From Pseudoalteromonas sp. T1lg75 (lineage in GTDB: Bacteria > Pseudomonadota > Gammaproteobacteria > Enterobacterales > Alteromonadaceae), in assembly GCF_002964705.1 (NCBI RefSeq), contig NZ_PQCD01000015.1:306234-370233 (forward strand): a stretch of DNA of 64,000 bases. Direction: 5' to 3'. Below are positions 38,043 to 46,204 of the stretch, piece by piece. The notes under the pieces are model-generated. The model saw only the letters and a program-made list of their open reading frames with translations. It searched no databases and had not been told where the DNA came from. The position numbers were made by a program, and so were the translations under genes. Positions within the stretch are counted from its first letter, which is position 1. The number at the start of each line of letters is the position of its first letter.

Positions 38043-40148
38043 TTATTTTTTTCTATAAACCTTTTGCACATCCGGCATTACCCGAATGCGACGCATAATA
38101 TTGGCGACGTGAATGCGGTCTTTCACCGTCACGCCGAGGTCTATTACGTAGAGGTTACTTTCTTTTTCATCGGTTTGCAGTTCGACAATGTTCGCTCCGG
38201 TAGAGGCCACTAAGCTGGTGAGTTTAGCCAGGGCACCCTGGTGGTTAATAATTTCCACCCGCAGCGTGGCGATGTATTCTTTCTCCGAATTGTCTTCCCA
38301 CTTCACCACGAAATACTTTGATAACTCGTTGCGCCAGCCACGAATATTCTTACATTCCTGGCGGTGTACGGTCAGTCCCTTGCCTTGGCTGACGTAAGCG
38401 ACGATATCGTCACCGGGCACCGGGCGGCAGCATTTGGAGTAGTTTACCAACATGCCTTCGGTGCCTATGATTGCGGCCTTGGTTGAGGTCGCTAGCTTGT
38501 CCAGATCTGCTTCATCGCCCTGCAGTAGGCGTTTAGCAACCAGCACGCTCATAATGTTGCCACAACCGATCTCGACCATCAGCTCCAGCACCGAGTTGAC
38601 CTGATGCTCTTCAAGCACCCGGTTCATGGTGTCGCTGCTGATGTTGTCGAGCGAATACTCGCCAAGGGCAGAGTCCAGTAAGCGGCGACCCAGTTGCAGC
38701 GCCTCTTCGTGACGCTGATTTTTAAGGTAGTTGCGCACACATAGACGCGCCTTGGCGGTCACGATAAAGTTCAGCCAGGTGGCATTTGGATGCGCCCCCG
38801 AGCTGGTGATCACTTCCACGGTTTGTCCGGTATCCAGTGCCTTGCTGAGCGGATGCGGCTTGCGGTTGACGCGAGCGCCGACACAGGTGTTACCCACATC
38901 TGTGTGCACCGCATAGGCAAAGTCTACCGCCGTGGCACCCATGGGCAGCTCGACGATACGACCATCCGGGGTAAACACATAAATCTCTTCCGGGAACAGG
39001 TCGGTTTTTACGTTTTCCACGAATTCGAACGAGGAGCCGGCGCTTTGTTGCAGCTCCAGCAGGCTTTGCATCCACTGACGCGCCCGTTGCTGTGCGGTGT
39101 GACCTGAATTTTCGCCCGCCTTTTTATACATCCAGTGGGCCGCGACCCCTTTGTCGGCCATGTGATCCATGTCCAGGGTGCGAATTTGAATTTCTACGGG
39201 AATGCCGTGCGGGCCAACCAGCGAGGTATGTAACGATTGGTAGCCATTGGTTTTTGGTACCGCAATATAATCTTTAAAGCGGGTTTCAATGGGCTTATAC
39301 AGGTTATGAGCCACACCAAGTACCCGATAGCAGGTGTCCATGCTGTCGACCACAATGCGAAACGCATAGATGTCCATGACTTCGTTGAACATCAGCTCCT
39401 TGTTCAGCATCTTACGATAAATGCTGTACAGGTGTTTTTCCCGGCCGGATACTTGGGCGTGGATACCCCATTCGCTCAGGCGCGATTCGATTTCACCTTG
39501 AATGTTGGTGATCACTTCTTTACGGTTGCCGCGGGCCTTGGCTACTTCCGACTTTAAGGCGCGGTAGCGCATCGGGTAGAGGGCTTGAAAACCTAGGTCT
39601 TCAAGCTCGTTTTTAATATCGTGGATACCCAAGCGGTTGGCGATGGGGGCAAAGATATCTAAGGTTTCACGAGCGATACGACGGCGCTTATCCGGACGCA
39701 GGGCGCCCAAGGTACGCATATTGTGGGTGCGGTCCGCGAGCTTGATCAGGATGACGCGAATATCCTGGGTCATCGCCATGATCATTTTGCGGTAGTTTTC
39801 CGCTTGGAATTCTCTTTTATCTTTAAAGCCGAGTTTGTCGAGCTTACTCACCCCTTCAACCAGGTCGGCGACGGTTTCACCGAAGATCCCCGCCAGGTCC
39901 TGTTGAGAAAAATCCGTGTCCTCAATGACATCGTGCATTAAGGCGGCCATCAGGGTTTCATGGTCCAACTTCATGTTGGCGAGGATTTGCGTTACTTCAA
40001 CGGGGTGGGTGATATATGGTTCGCCGCTTGAGCGAAATTGTCCTTCGTGCGCTTCTCTCGCGACGACATAGGCTTTTTGCACTAGCGCCACATCATCGGG
40101 TGCTAGGTATTCTGATATTTTTTTCTTGAGGCCTTCAAAGAGATACAT
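38043..40148 (-). CDS. spoT: SpoT, bifunctional (p)ppGpp synthetase/hydrolase
   Basis: A 701-aa Rel/Spo homologue. In order: HD hydrolase domain (ITHPVEVTQILANMKLD, ALMHDVIEDTD), synthetase domain (YRVLGVAHNLYKPIETRFKDYIAVPKTNGYQSLHT), TGS (FTPDGRIVELPMGATAVDFAYAVH), helical/CC region with the conserved C-C pair (NYSKCCRPVPGD), and a C-terminal ACT domain. It controls the stringent response. Order gmk-rpoZ-spoT-ridA matches other gammaproteobacteria. Confidence 0.97.
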   Translation of the reverse strand: MYLFEGLKKKISEYLAPDDVALVQKAYVVAREAHEGQFRSSGEPYITHPVEVTQILANMKLDHETLMAALMHDVIEDTDFSQQDLAGIFGETVADLVEGVSKLDKLGFKDKREFQAENYRKMIMAMTQDIRVILIKLADRTHNMRTLGALRPDKRRRIARETLDIFAPIANRLGIHDIKNELEDLGFQALYPMRYRALKSEVAKARGNRKEVITNIQGEIESRLSEWGIHAQVSGREKHLYSIYRKMLNKELMFNEVMDIYAFRIVVDSMDTCYRVLGVAHNLYKPIETRFKDYIAVPKTNGYQSLHTSLVGPHGIPVEIQIRTLDMDHMADKGVAAHWMYKKAGENSGHTAQQRARQWMQSLLELQQSAGSSFEFVENVKTDLFPEEIYVFTPDGRIVELPMGATAVDFAYAVHTDVGNTCVGARVNRKPHPLSKALDTGQTVEVITSSGAHPNATWLNFIVTAKARLCVRNYLKNQRHEEALQLGRRLLDSALGEYSLDNISSDTMNRVLEEHQVNSVLELMVEIGCGNIMSVLVAKRLLQGDEADLDKLATSTKAAIIGTEGMLVNYSKCCRPVPGDDIVAYVSQGKGLTVHRQECKNIRGWRNELSKYFVVKWEDNSEKEYIATLRVEIINHQGALAKLTSLVASTGANIVELQTDEKESNLYVIDLGVTVKDRIHVANIMRRIRVMPDVQKVYRKK

Positions 40149-40262
40149 TCACGCTCCGGAAACAGCGAGGAGAAATAGATAATGAAGTGAATATACGATG
40201 AAAAGCGGGGAAAGCCAACGGCTGCAAGGAAATTGCAGCCGTTTACAGAGCATCATATGCGC

Positions 40263-40538
40263 TTATTGGTTACCACCAACGATAGCGGCAACGGCAGCCA
40301 TTTCGGCAGCTTCTTGGTTTTGCTGCTCCTGGCGCTCGATTGCGTCTAGGGTATCTGGGGTAATGTGACCGTTTTCGATTTCACGTAAAGCGATAACCGT
40401 AGGTTTATCGTTTTCCGCGTCTACCATAGGGTCTTTACCGCCTACCGCAATCTGGCGCGCACGACGCGCCGCGACAAGGATCAAGTCAAAACGGTTGCCA
40501 ATTTTATCTACTGCATCTTCAACAGTTACGCGAGCCAT
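40263..40538 (-). CDS. rpoZ: RpoZ, RNA polymerase omega subunit
   Basis: A 91-aa omega subunit starting [30 protein letters not shown], followed by the [13 protein letters not shown] motif and an Ala-rich tail. It assists assembly of RNA polymerase. It lies between gmk and spoT on the same strand. Confidence 0.97.
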   Translation of the reverse strand: MARVTVEDAVDKIGNRFDLILVAARRARQIAVGGKDPMVDAENDKPTVIALREIENGHITPDTLDAIERQEQQNQEAAEMAAVAAIVGGNQ

Positions 40539-40614
40539 GCTTCACTCCAAAAATTAATTCTGTAAACGCCTAGTTTACTGCAACACCCACTCCAGGCCAA
40601 TACTTGGGCGGGTT

Positions 40615-41235
40615 TTATTTTAATAGTTCGTCGATCAGGGCGCCGTGTTTACGCTTTTGTGTGCTTAGGCGCAAACGAGTGGCGGCCACTATGGTGGCTA
40701 TTTCATCACGGGCGGTGTCGAAGTCATCATTAACCACCACATAGTCGTACTCGTCGTAATGTGAGGTTTCCGATTGTGCTTTTTCCATGCGCGCGGCGAT
40801 CACGTCTGCCGAGTCTTGACCGCGATTGGTAAGACGGCTTTGTAGTTCATCCTTGGACGGCGGCAAAATAAAAATGGTGGTCACTTCAGGAGCAAGCTCG
40901 CGTACCTGACGGGCGCCTTGCCAGTCGATGTCTAGGAACACATCGATGCCATTTTCCAGTTGCTGCTCGATGGCGGCCTTAGAGGTGCCGTAGTAGTTGT
41001 CGAACACCTGAGCCCACTCGAAGAAATCATCGTTATCGATCAGCTCTTTAAACTGGGCTTGGTCAACAAAGTGGTAATGTACGCCGTTTTCTTCCCCTGG
41101 ACGAGGGGCGCGGGTGGTGTGCGATACCGACACCTGCATGTTGGCATGGCGCTCTAGCAAGGCATTGATAAGGCTAGATTTCCCTGCACCGGAAGGCGCA
41201 GAAAGAATAAACAAATTACCACGAACTTGGCTCAT
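40615..41235 (-). CDS. gmk: Gmk, guanylate kinase
   Basis: A 206-aa guanylate kinase with P-loop [11 protein letters not shown], the GMP-binding [20 protein letters not shown] and [10 protein letters not shown], and a C-terminal nucleotide-binding helix. It converts GMP to GDP. First gene of the gmk-rpoZ-spoT-ridA cluster; the 256 bases upstream hold no gene and likely its promoter. Confidence 0.97.
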   Translation of the reverse strand: MSQVRGNLFILSAPSGAGKSSLINALLERHANMQVSVSHTTRAPRPGEENGVHYHFVDQAQFKELIDNDDFFEWAQVFDNYYGTSKAAIEQQLENGIDVFLDIDWQGARQVRELAPEVTTIFILPPSKDELQSRLTNRGQDSADVIAARMEKAQSETSHYDEYDYVVVNDDFDTARDEIATIVAATRLRLSTQKRKHGALIDELLK

Positions 41236-41491
41236 GTTGTCTCTCTAACTAATAATAGGACGACTAAAAATAGCCCACTAGTATAACGGATTTCTGTCTT
41301 GGGGTTAATAAGGAGGGTTGATAGCCCTAACACTGAGTAGAGTAAAGCCCTAGATGAGAGAAAGTGGCGATTCGACCTTGGCGAAACCCAGGTGCTGAGC
41401 TCAACGAGAGGCAAAACTTAACGTTCGTGCATTGCTTTTAATGGCCTTTTTACACTAACTTGATGATATTGACCGTGCTCAGGGGAAACCG

Positions 41492-42388
41492 GTGCATTCA
41501 CACAATCACCATCATCACCAGGATATCGCCTCCGAGCGCATCGGTTGGGCATTCTTTTTAAACCTCGGCTTTACCCTGATAGAGTTTGTTGGCGGCTGGC
41601 TCACTAATAGTACGGCGATCATGGCCGACGCGGTACACGACTTGGGTGACAGCCTAGCCATCGGCAGCGCCTGGGTGCTTAATAAGCTCAGTAACAAGCA
41701 TGCCAATGCCCGTTTTACCTATGGCTATCGGCGTCTAAGTTTGCTCGGTGCCTTGCTGAATTCTCTGGTACTAATTGTCGGCTCAAGCTGGGTGTTGGTG
41801 TTGGCCGTACCGCGACTTTTTGATCCGGTTATGCCCATGACCGAGGGTATGCTGCTGTTGGCAGTGCTGGGCATTGCCGTCAATGGCTATGCGGCGTTCA
41901 AACTGAGTAAGGGCAAATCCTTAAATGAAAAGGTGCTTAACTGGCACCTGCTGGAAGATGTGCTTGGCTGGGTGGCGGTGCTGCTGGTGGCCATAACCCT
42001 GATGTTTGTCGACTGGCCGATACTCGACCCCATCTTATCCATTCTGTTTACCCTCTTTATTCTGGTTAACGTAGCCCGCAATCTAGTGCAAACAATCAGA
42101 TTGTTCCTGCAGGGAACGCCGGATCAGCAGACTCAAATCAGGCTTGCAGCGTTGCTGGTGGAGCCCAAAGAAATCAGTACCGCCCATCATGTACATTATT
42201 GGTCTTTGGATGGCGAGCATCATGTACTGACCGCCCATTTATGTTTGCACGAGCAACTCAATGCGGCAGAGGTGATGGACTTAAAGCAGCGGTTAGCGCA
42301 CCTGCTTGCCGATTTCGATCTGGCTCACACCACCTTGGAGTTTGAATACCCCGAGGAACAATGCCGAGATCATAAAGGCCGGCAGTAA
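41492..42388 (+). CDS. Cation diffusion facilitator (zinc-type) transporter
   Basis: A 298-aa CDF transporter from GTG 41492 (AGGGGA upstream). It has a His-rich N-terminus (HSHNHHHHQD), about six membrane helices, the site A motifs STAIMADAVHDLGDS and NWHLLEDVLGWV (HxxxD metal ligands), and a C-terminal cytoplasmic domain with HHVHYWSLDGEHHVLTAHL. Pattern suggests zinc (or cobalt/cadmium) export from the cytoplasm. Confidence 0.92.
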   Translation: MHSHNHHHHQDIASERIGWAFFLNLGFTLIEFVGGWLTNSTAIMADAVHDLGDSLAIGSAWVLNKLSNKHANARFTYGYRRLSLLGALLNSLVLIVGSSWVLVLAVPRLFDPVMPMTEGMLLLAVLGIAVNGYAAFKLSKGKSLNEKVLNWHLLEDVLGWVAVLLVAITLMFVDWPILDPILSILFTLFILVNVARNLVQTIRLFLQGTPDQQTQIRLAALLVEPKEISTAHHVHYWSLDGEHHVLTAHLCLHEQLNAAEVMDLKQRLAHLLADFDLAHTTLEFEYPEEQCRDHKGRQ

Positions 42389-42440
42389 CCGCGATCAGTC
42401 AGGCGACTAACAAGGAGCCGACTTGGTAGGTGATAAATAG

Positions 42441-42470
42441 AAAAATGGCCCGGTTAAGGGCCATTGCTTA
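42441..42470 (-). terminator. Terminator-like hairpin after metallopeptidase unit A
   Basis: AATGGCCC / GGGCCATT stem with GGTTAA loop, followed on the minus strand by a T-run. The same hairpin with near-identical flanks occurs at 46158-46183 after unit B, so it was copied along with the duplication. Confidence 0.8.
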
Positions 42471-42488
42471 GGAGTCACAACACAGAGA

Positions 42489-45128
42489 TTAATATTTGTC
42501 GTCTAGGTGTTCACAGCGGCCAAACTCGGCACCGCCTTTCACCGCTTCCACAACTTGTTTCGGGAAGCTTAGCTCTTGGTTTACGCCGTCTTGGCAAACA
42601 AAGGCTTTGTTGGCGTCAATCTCAATGGTTATTGGCGTTGAAGCCCCAACCAGACCGGCCATCATTTCTGAGCCATTGGCGCTGACACCAAAGATACCGT
42701 TGGTCATCAGGTTCTTAGCTTCAATCACACCTTGCTTAGCGAAGAACTCTTCACCCGTCATCCAGCCAATACCTTCTAGGTAGATGGTTGAACCTGCTGG
42801 CATACCACCGATTAGGGTACGGCCTGTGATAAGTGATAAATCGTCGTTTGCGTCCATCACCATCATCAGAGGCAGGCCTGAATTTGCGGCAATGTCTTCA
42901 TGGGTTAGGTTGAATGGCGCTGCACACATGTTCATACCGAAGTTAACAAAAGGTACATCGTCACACCAACGCAGGCCACCTAGTTCGGTAATTTCGTCGG
43001 TACCAGCGTGCCATACTTTCACACCCTGACCGAAGGCTCTGCGACCAAAGCCACGTTGTGAACCAAAGGCGATGCGCTCACCATCTTGAGAAATAACCGA
43101 GGCATTGAGGGCGCCAAAGTCTTTAAACAAATCGCGTAATTTGCCATCGACCCAAGCCAATTGTGAGTTGTTGTTGTTACCCGAACCGGTAATGGTTTTA
43201 CCATTTCCAGACACTCTGTCGGCGCGAACCCAGGCTTCTGTGCGCTCACCGTTGATCAGCACCTCATAACTATTGCCCCATCTGCTAGGGATAAACTCTA
43301 AGCCATCGGTCAACAGGGTCGCTTTACCCGTTTTGGTATCCCAAATGGTTGGCACGCCGTAAGACTGAGAAGCCGCGCCAGGCGCACACTCATTGCCGCC
43401 GGCATTCGGTTTACGGGAGTTGCCCACGACAATGTGACCTGTGTCATCCATGTCCCAAATAGCATGAGAGCTTACGCTTGTTTGTCCACCTAGCGCACAG
43501 GTGTTGTTGCTTGGGTCTTCTAATGCGGTTAACTGATTCGAGCGCAGGTCCCAAATCGCACCTTGAGCAATGCCGTTGCCATCCATATCGGCCAGCACCG
43601 CGGCTTTTGTTGCCGTTTTGTTCATTGCCGCATTGGTTGCTTTCAATGGGGCAAAGCCTTCGGGGGTGACCACAGTCTCAAAAGAGTTTTGCACGCTGTC
43701 ATAGATAAAAGGAATGCCTGTTAGGGTCGTGCCCAGTGCTTTTTTACCATTCTTCGAGTGATCAACGACAAACGCAGAAACAAGCGGCGTGTATTGAATC
43801 CCGCTGTGATAACCGTTGAAGTACATTTCCACTTCTTTGGTTTCACCGCCAGACACTATGATTTCAGTCATGTCACAGGCCTGATCTAGCGCTGGAGACG
43901 TACCTTCATTCTCGTTCCAGTATTCATTCTCGGAGATGATACTCGTTGGTGTGGTTGGGTAGCCACCGGCAAGTATAGGATCCATATACAGAGCATAACG
44001 ACCGCCCGGGGTTAGACCACTAATGGTGAATGAACCGTCTGGACCAACTAGGCCTTGGGTCATGTTACCACTTTGCTGGGTGATCACGTCGTAAAGCGGG
44101 TTATCCAGGTTACGCGCAACCATGTTCATACCCGAGTATTCAACGCCTTCTTTGGTGTATAACTTACCCTTAATGGTGCCGTATTTAGATTTATAATCCG
44201 CCGTTGGGTAGAGGTCGGAAATATTGACGATATCATCACGCACATTGACCGTGCCTTGCTCTAGGCCTTCGACTCCACGCACGTTAATGAAGGGGTACAT
44301 GGTTTCGATGCTATCGGTTGGTGCTTGACCACGATTCGTGTAAGTCGTTGTACCTGCACAACCGGCAACACCATCATGGAGCGGAAACCAAGGTTTAGCT
44401 ACGTAAGTAAAATGGCCGTTTGCTTGAGAGTGTGACATGTTCATGGCATGACCAAACTCATGGGTGAATACCCCTTGTACCATCTTGCCTTCAGTGTCAT
44501 TGATATCGATGTACCAGCCATTCATCAGTGCCGTCGCTTCGAGGATCTCACCGGTTTCTTCGTTGGCGATTTCAGGAAAGGCGATACCCAATACCTGGTC
44601 GCGAGGGATACCAAAGTAGTTCTCTAAAATGGCGCCATCGGTGTCATAGTTGACCCAAAAGCCGTAGCCATTTTCGGCGCTGTAAATTTGATCTACGTTG
44701 CTGGCATTCACATCGCTGATCCCCGTTTGGCTCTCAATTGTTCCGGCAATGGCCATTGACAGGGTTGAGGTTTCAACGTTGGACCATTGAGCAACCGCAT
44801 CGGCGGTGACGGCATTGGCCTGGGCGATGGTAAGAAACGTATAATCGCGGTCAAGCGGAACGTTTTTCTCCAGCACCGTACCATCGGGTAGGGTGATATC
44901 TACGTTGAAGGTGGAGCCCTTTTCAAGCACGGTAAAGCTTTCTACGTCGTTACCGTCTTTATCCTTGATAAGTTGACCGCCATCTGTCCACACCGGGATA
45001 GTGCCTTTAGAGGTATCCCACTTATAAGGCTGCATGGTTTTTTCATGTACATAAAGTGGGCCGCCTGCAATTGAACCCATCGAGATAGTAGCAAGGGCGA
45101 TGCCTGCTGCAATTTTTGAGAATTTCAT
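42489..45128 (-). CDS. Exported metzincin-like metallopeptidase, tandem copy A
   Basis: About 879 aa from ATG 45128. It has a signal peptide, a zinc motif HEFGHAMNMSH near residues 223-233 (HExxHxxxxxH spacing of metzincins, with Asn where Gly is usual), a carboxypeptidase-regulatory-like beta domain (YGTIKGKLYTKEGVEY...), and a C-terminal part of repeated IWD...TGK...L segments like a HAF-type beta-propeller. It ends in a conserved GRCEHLDD tail. Start and the upstream stop overlap as TGATG, so it is translationally coupled to the 201-aa gene. It lacks a GlyGly-CTERM. Peptidase function is inferred from the zinc motif and export signal. Confidence 0.85.
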   Translation of the reverse strand: MKFSKIAAGIALATISMGSIAGGPLYVHEKTMQPYKWDTSKGTIPVWTDGGQLIKDKDGNDVESFTVLEKGSTFNVDITLPDGTVLEKNVPLDRDYTFLTIAQANAVTADAVAQWSNVETSTLSMAIAGTIESQTGISDVNASNVDQIYSAENGYGFWVNYDTDGAILENYFGIPRDQVLGIAFPEIANEETGEILEATALMNGWYIDINDTEGKMVQGVFTHEFGHAMNMSHSQANGHFTYVAKPWFPLHDGVAGCAGTTTYTNRGQAPTDSIETMYPFINVRGVEGLEQGTVNVRDDIVNISDLYPTADYKSKYGTIKGKLYTKEGVEYSGMNMVARNLDNPLYDVITQQSGNMTQGLVGPDGSFTISGLTPGGRYALYMDPILAGGYPTTPTSIISENEYWNENEGTSPALDQACDMTEIIVSGGETKEVEMYFNGYHSGIQYTPLVSAFVVDHSKNGKKALGTTLTGIPFIYDSVQNSFETVVTPEGFAPLKATNAAMNKTATKAAVLADMDGNGIAQGAIWDLRSNQLTALEDPSNNTCALGGQTSVSSHAIWDMDDTGHIVVGNSRKPNAGGNECAPGAASQSYGVPTIWDTKTGKATLLTDGLEFIPSRWGNSYEVLINGERTEAWVRADRVSGNGKTITGSGNNNNSQLAWVDGKLRDLFKDFGALNASVISQDGERIAFGSQRGFGRRAFGQGVKVWHAGTDEITELGGLRWCDDVPFVNFGMNMCAAPFNLTHEDIAANSGLPLMMVMDANDDLSLITGRTLIGGMPAGSTIYLEGIGWMTGEEFFAKQGVIEAKNLMTNGIFGVSANGSEMMAGLVGASTPITIEIDANKAFVCQDGVNQELSFPKQVVEAVKGGAEFGRCEHLDDKY

Positions 45129-45733
45129 CACTGCTGTACTCCTGCAAGTCGACCAACTAGGCCCATAAAGGTATCTACATCTAGCGCCCCTGGGGTGGTA
45201 ATAAGGTTGCGCTCTTCATCGGTAAATTTGGATGTGTCCATATCTTCAAATAGGCCGCTGTTAGCGAACTGATTTACGGCCTTACCGTTAGTGATCACAA
45301 ACTTACCTTGTGCCATGCCTGCGGTGGTTTGGAAGCCAGTGATAGAAGCAGGTTTGTACATAAAGGCAATGACGGTTTCGCCTTCATGCCATTTTGCAAA
45401 GCCCTCAGGAGTCACACCCAGGTACACCTTGCCATTGCCCAAAGGCCGCGGCTTGATCAGACCGAATTGGCGGAAGGTGTAAGTTGAGTCGTCTTGCAAC
45501 TTACCTTTGGCGTCACTGTTTACCGCAATGGTGACTTCGGTGTAGGGGCGCTTATTATCAAAGCCATCGGTTACTTTAATAACCTCGCCAGCGATGATGT
45601 TTTGCGAAGCCACGGTGAGCTCTTGCAAGTTTTGCTTTTTAAGCTTCATTGCATTAGCTGACGTAGCAAGTGACAAACCTGCAGCGACAGTCAATGCGAT
45701 CGAAGCCTTTTTAAGTAATGATTTTGTTTTCAT
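45128..45733 (-). CDS. Exported 201-aa protein of unknown function, tandem copy A
   Basis: A signal peptide (ALTVAAGLSLATSANA) is followed by a cysteine-free mature protein of about 170 aa with predicted beta strands (NIIAGEVIKVTDGFD, YTEVTIAVNSDAKG, TYTFRQFGL). I recognise no family. It always precedes the metallopeptidase here (two of two copies) and is coupled to it, so an inhibitor, chaperone, activator or substrate of the peptidase are possible roles; none can be told from sequence. Confidence 0.8.
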   Translation of the reverse strand: MKTKSLLKKASIALTVAAGLSLATSANAMKLKKQNLQELTVASQNIIAGEVIKVTDGFDNKRPYTEVTIAVNSDAKGKLQDDSTYTFRQFGLIKPRPLGNGKVYLGVTPEGFAKWHEGETVIAFMYKPASITGFQTTAGMAQGKFVITNGKAVNQFANSGLFEDMDTSKFTDEERNLITTPGALDVDTFMGLVGRLAGVQQ

Positions 45734-46157
45734 TGGACACTCTCCATTGATGAATGTGTTGTAATCATCGAGCTGTTAATAACATGTTTCGGTGGTGAAC
45801 ATTTATTGAACATTGTGGATGAGTATTCAACGCAATTTATGTACACTTTTGTACAAGTGTATTCGTTTTAACTGTCTCTGGCGTAATTCGGTTTTTTGTT
45901 TTAATTAATTTAAATATCAATTGGTTGGGGTTGTTTTCATCCCGGTTTTGAGGTCTATCCATAACTGTCCCTTACCTCGTATCGAGATGAGGTAAGTAGA
46001 AGATTTTGTTAACTTAATTGTTTCTATTTGGTGTAAATCTAGCTGGGAGGGTTTTTAACTATTAATGGTTATGAATAAGTGAATTTATATAACCATATTT
46101 GTATATTTATGCACCCAATTACGATAAAAAATAGAGCGAAAGCCTCAGGTGGAATAG
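45734..46157. promoter_or_regulatory. Control region of tandem unit A
   Basis: A non-coding, AT-rich region. GTACACTTTTGTAC lies at 45841-45854, about 108 bases before the start codon of the 201-aa protein, followed at once by AAGTGTA as an inverted partner. The first 50 bases upstream of the gene resemble those of unit B, in line with duplication. No gene is seen. Confidence 0.5.
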
Positions 46158-46183
46158 AAAAATGGCCCGGTTAAGGGCCATTA
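46158..46183 (-). terminator. Terminator-like hairpin after metallopeptidase unit B
   Basis: AATGGCCC / GGGCCATT stem with GGTTAA loop and T-run on the minus strand, matching the hairpin at 42441-42470. The downstream strings TCACAACA and AGATTAATA are also shared. Confidence 0.8.
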
Positions 46184-46204
46184 CTTGGGGTCACAACATA
46201 AAGA

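Noticed and set aside
41232..41414. 60-aa frame upstream of gmk
   Set aside because: Lies in the gmk promoter region, has no ribosome site and no family pattern.
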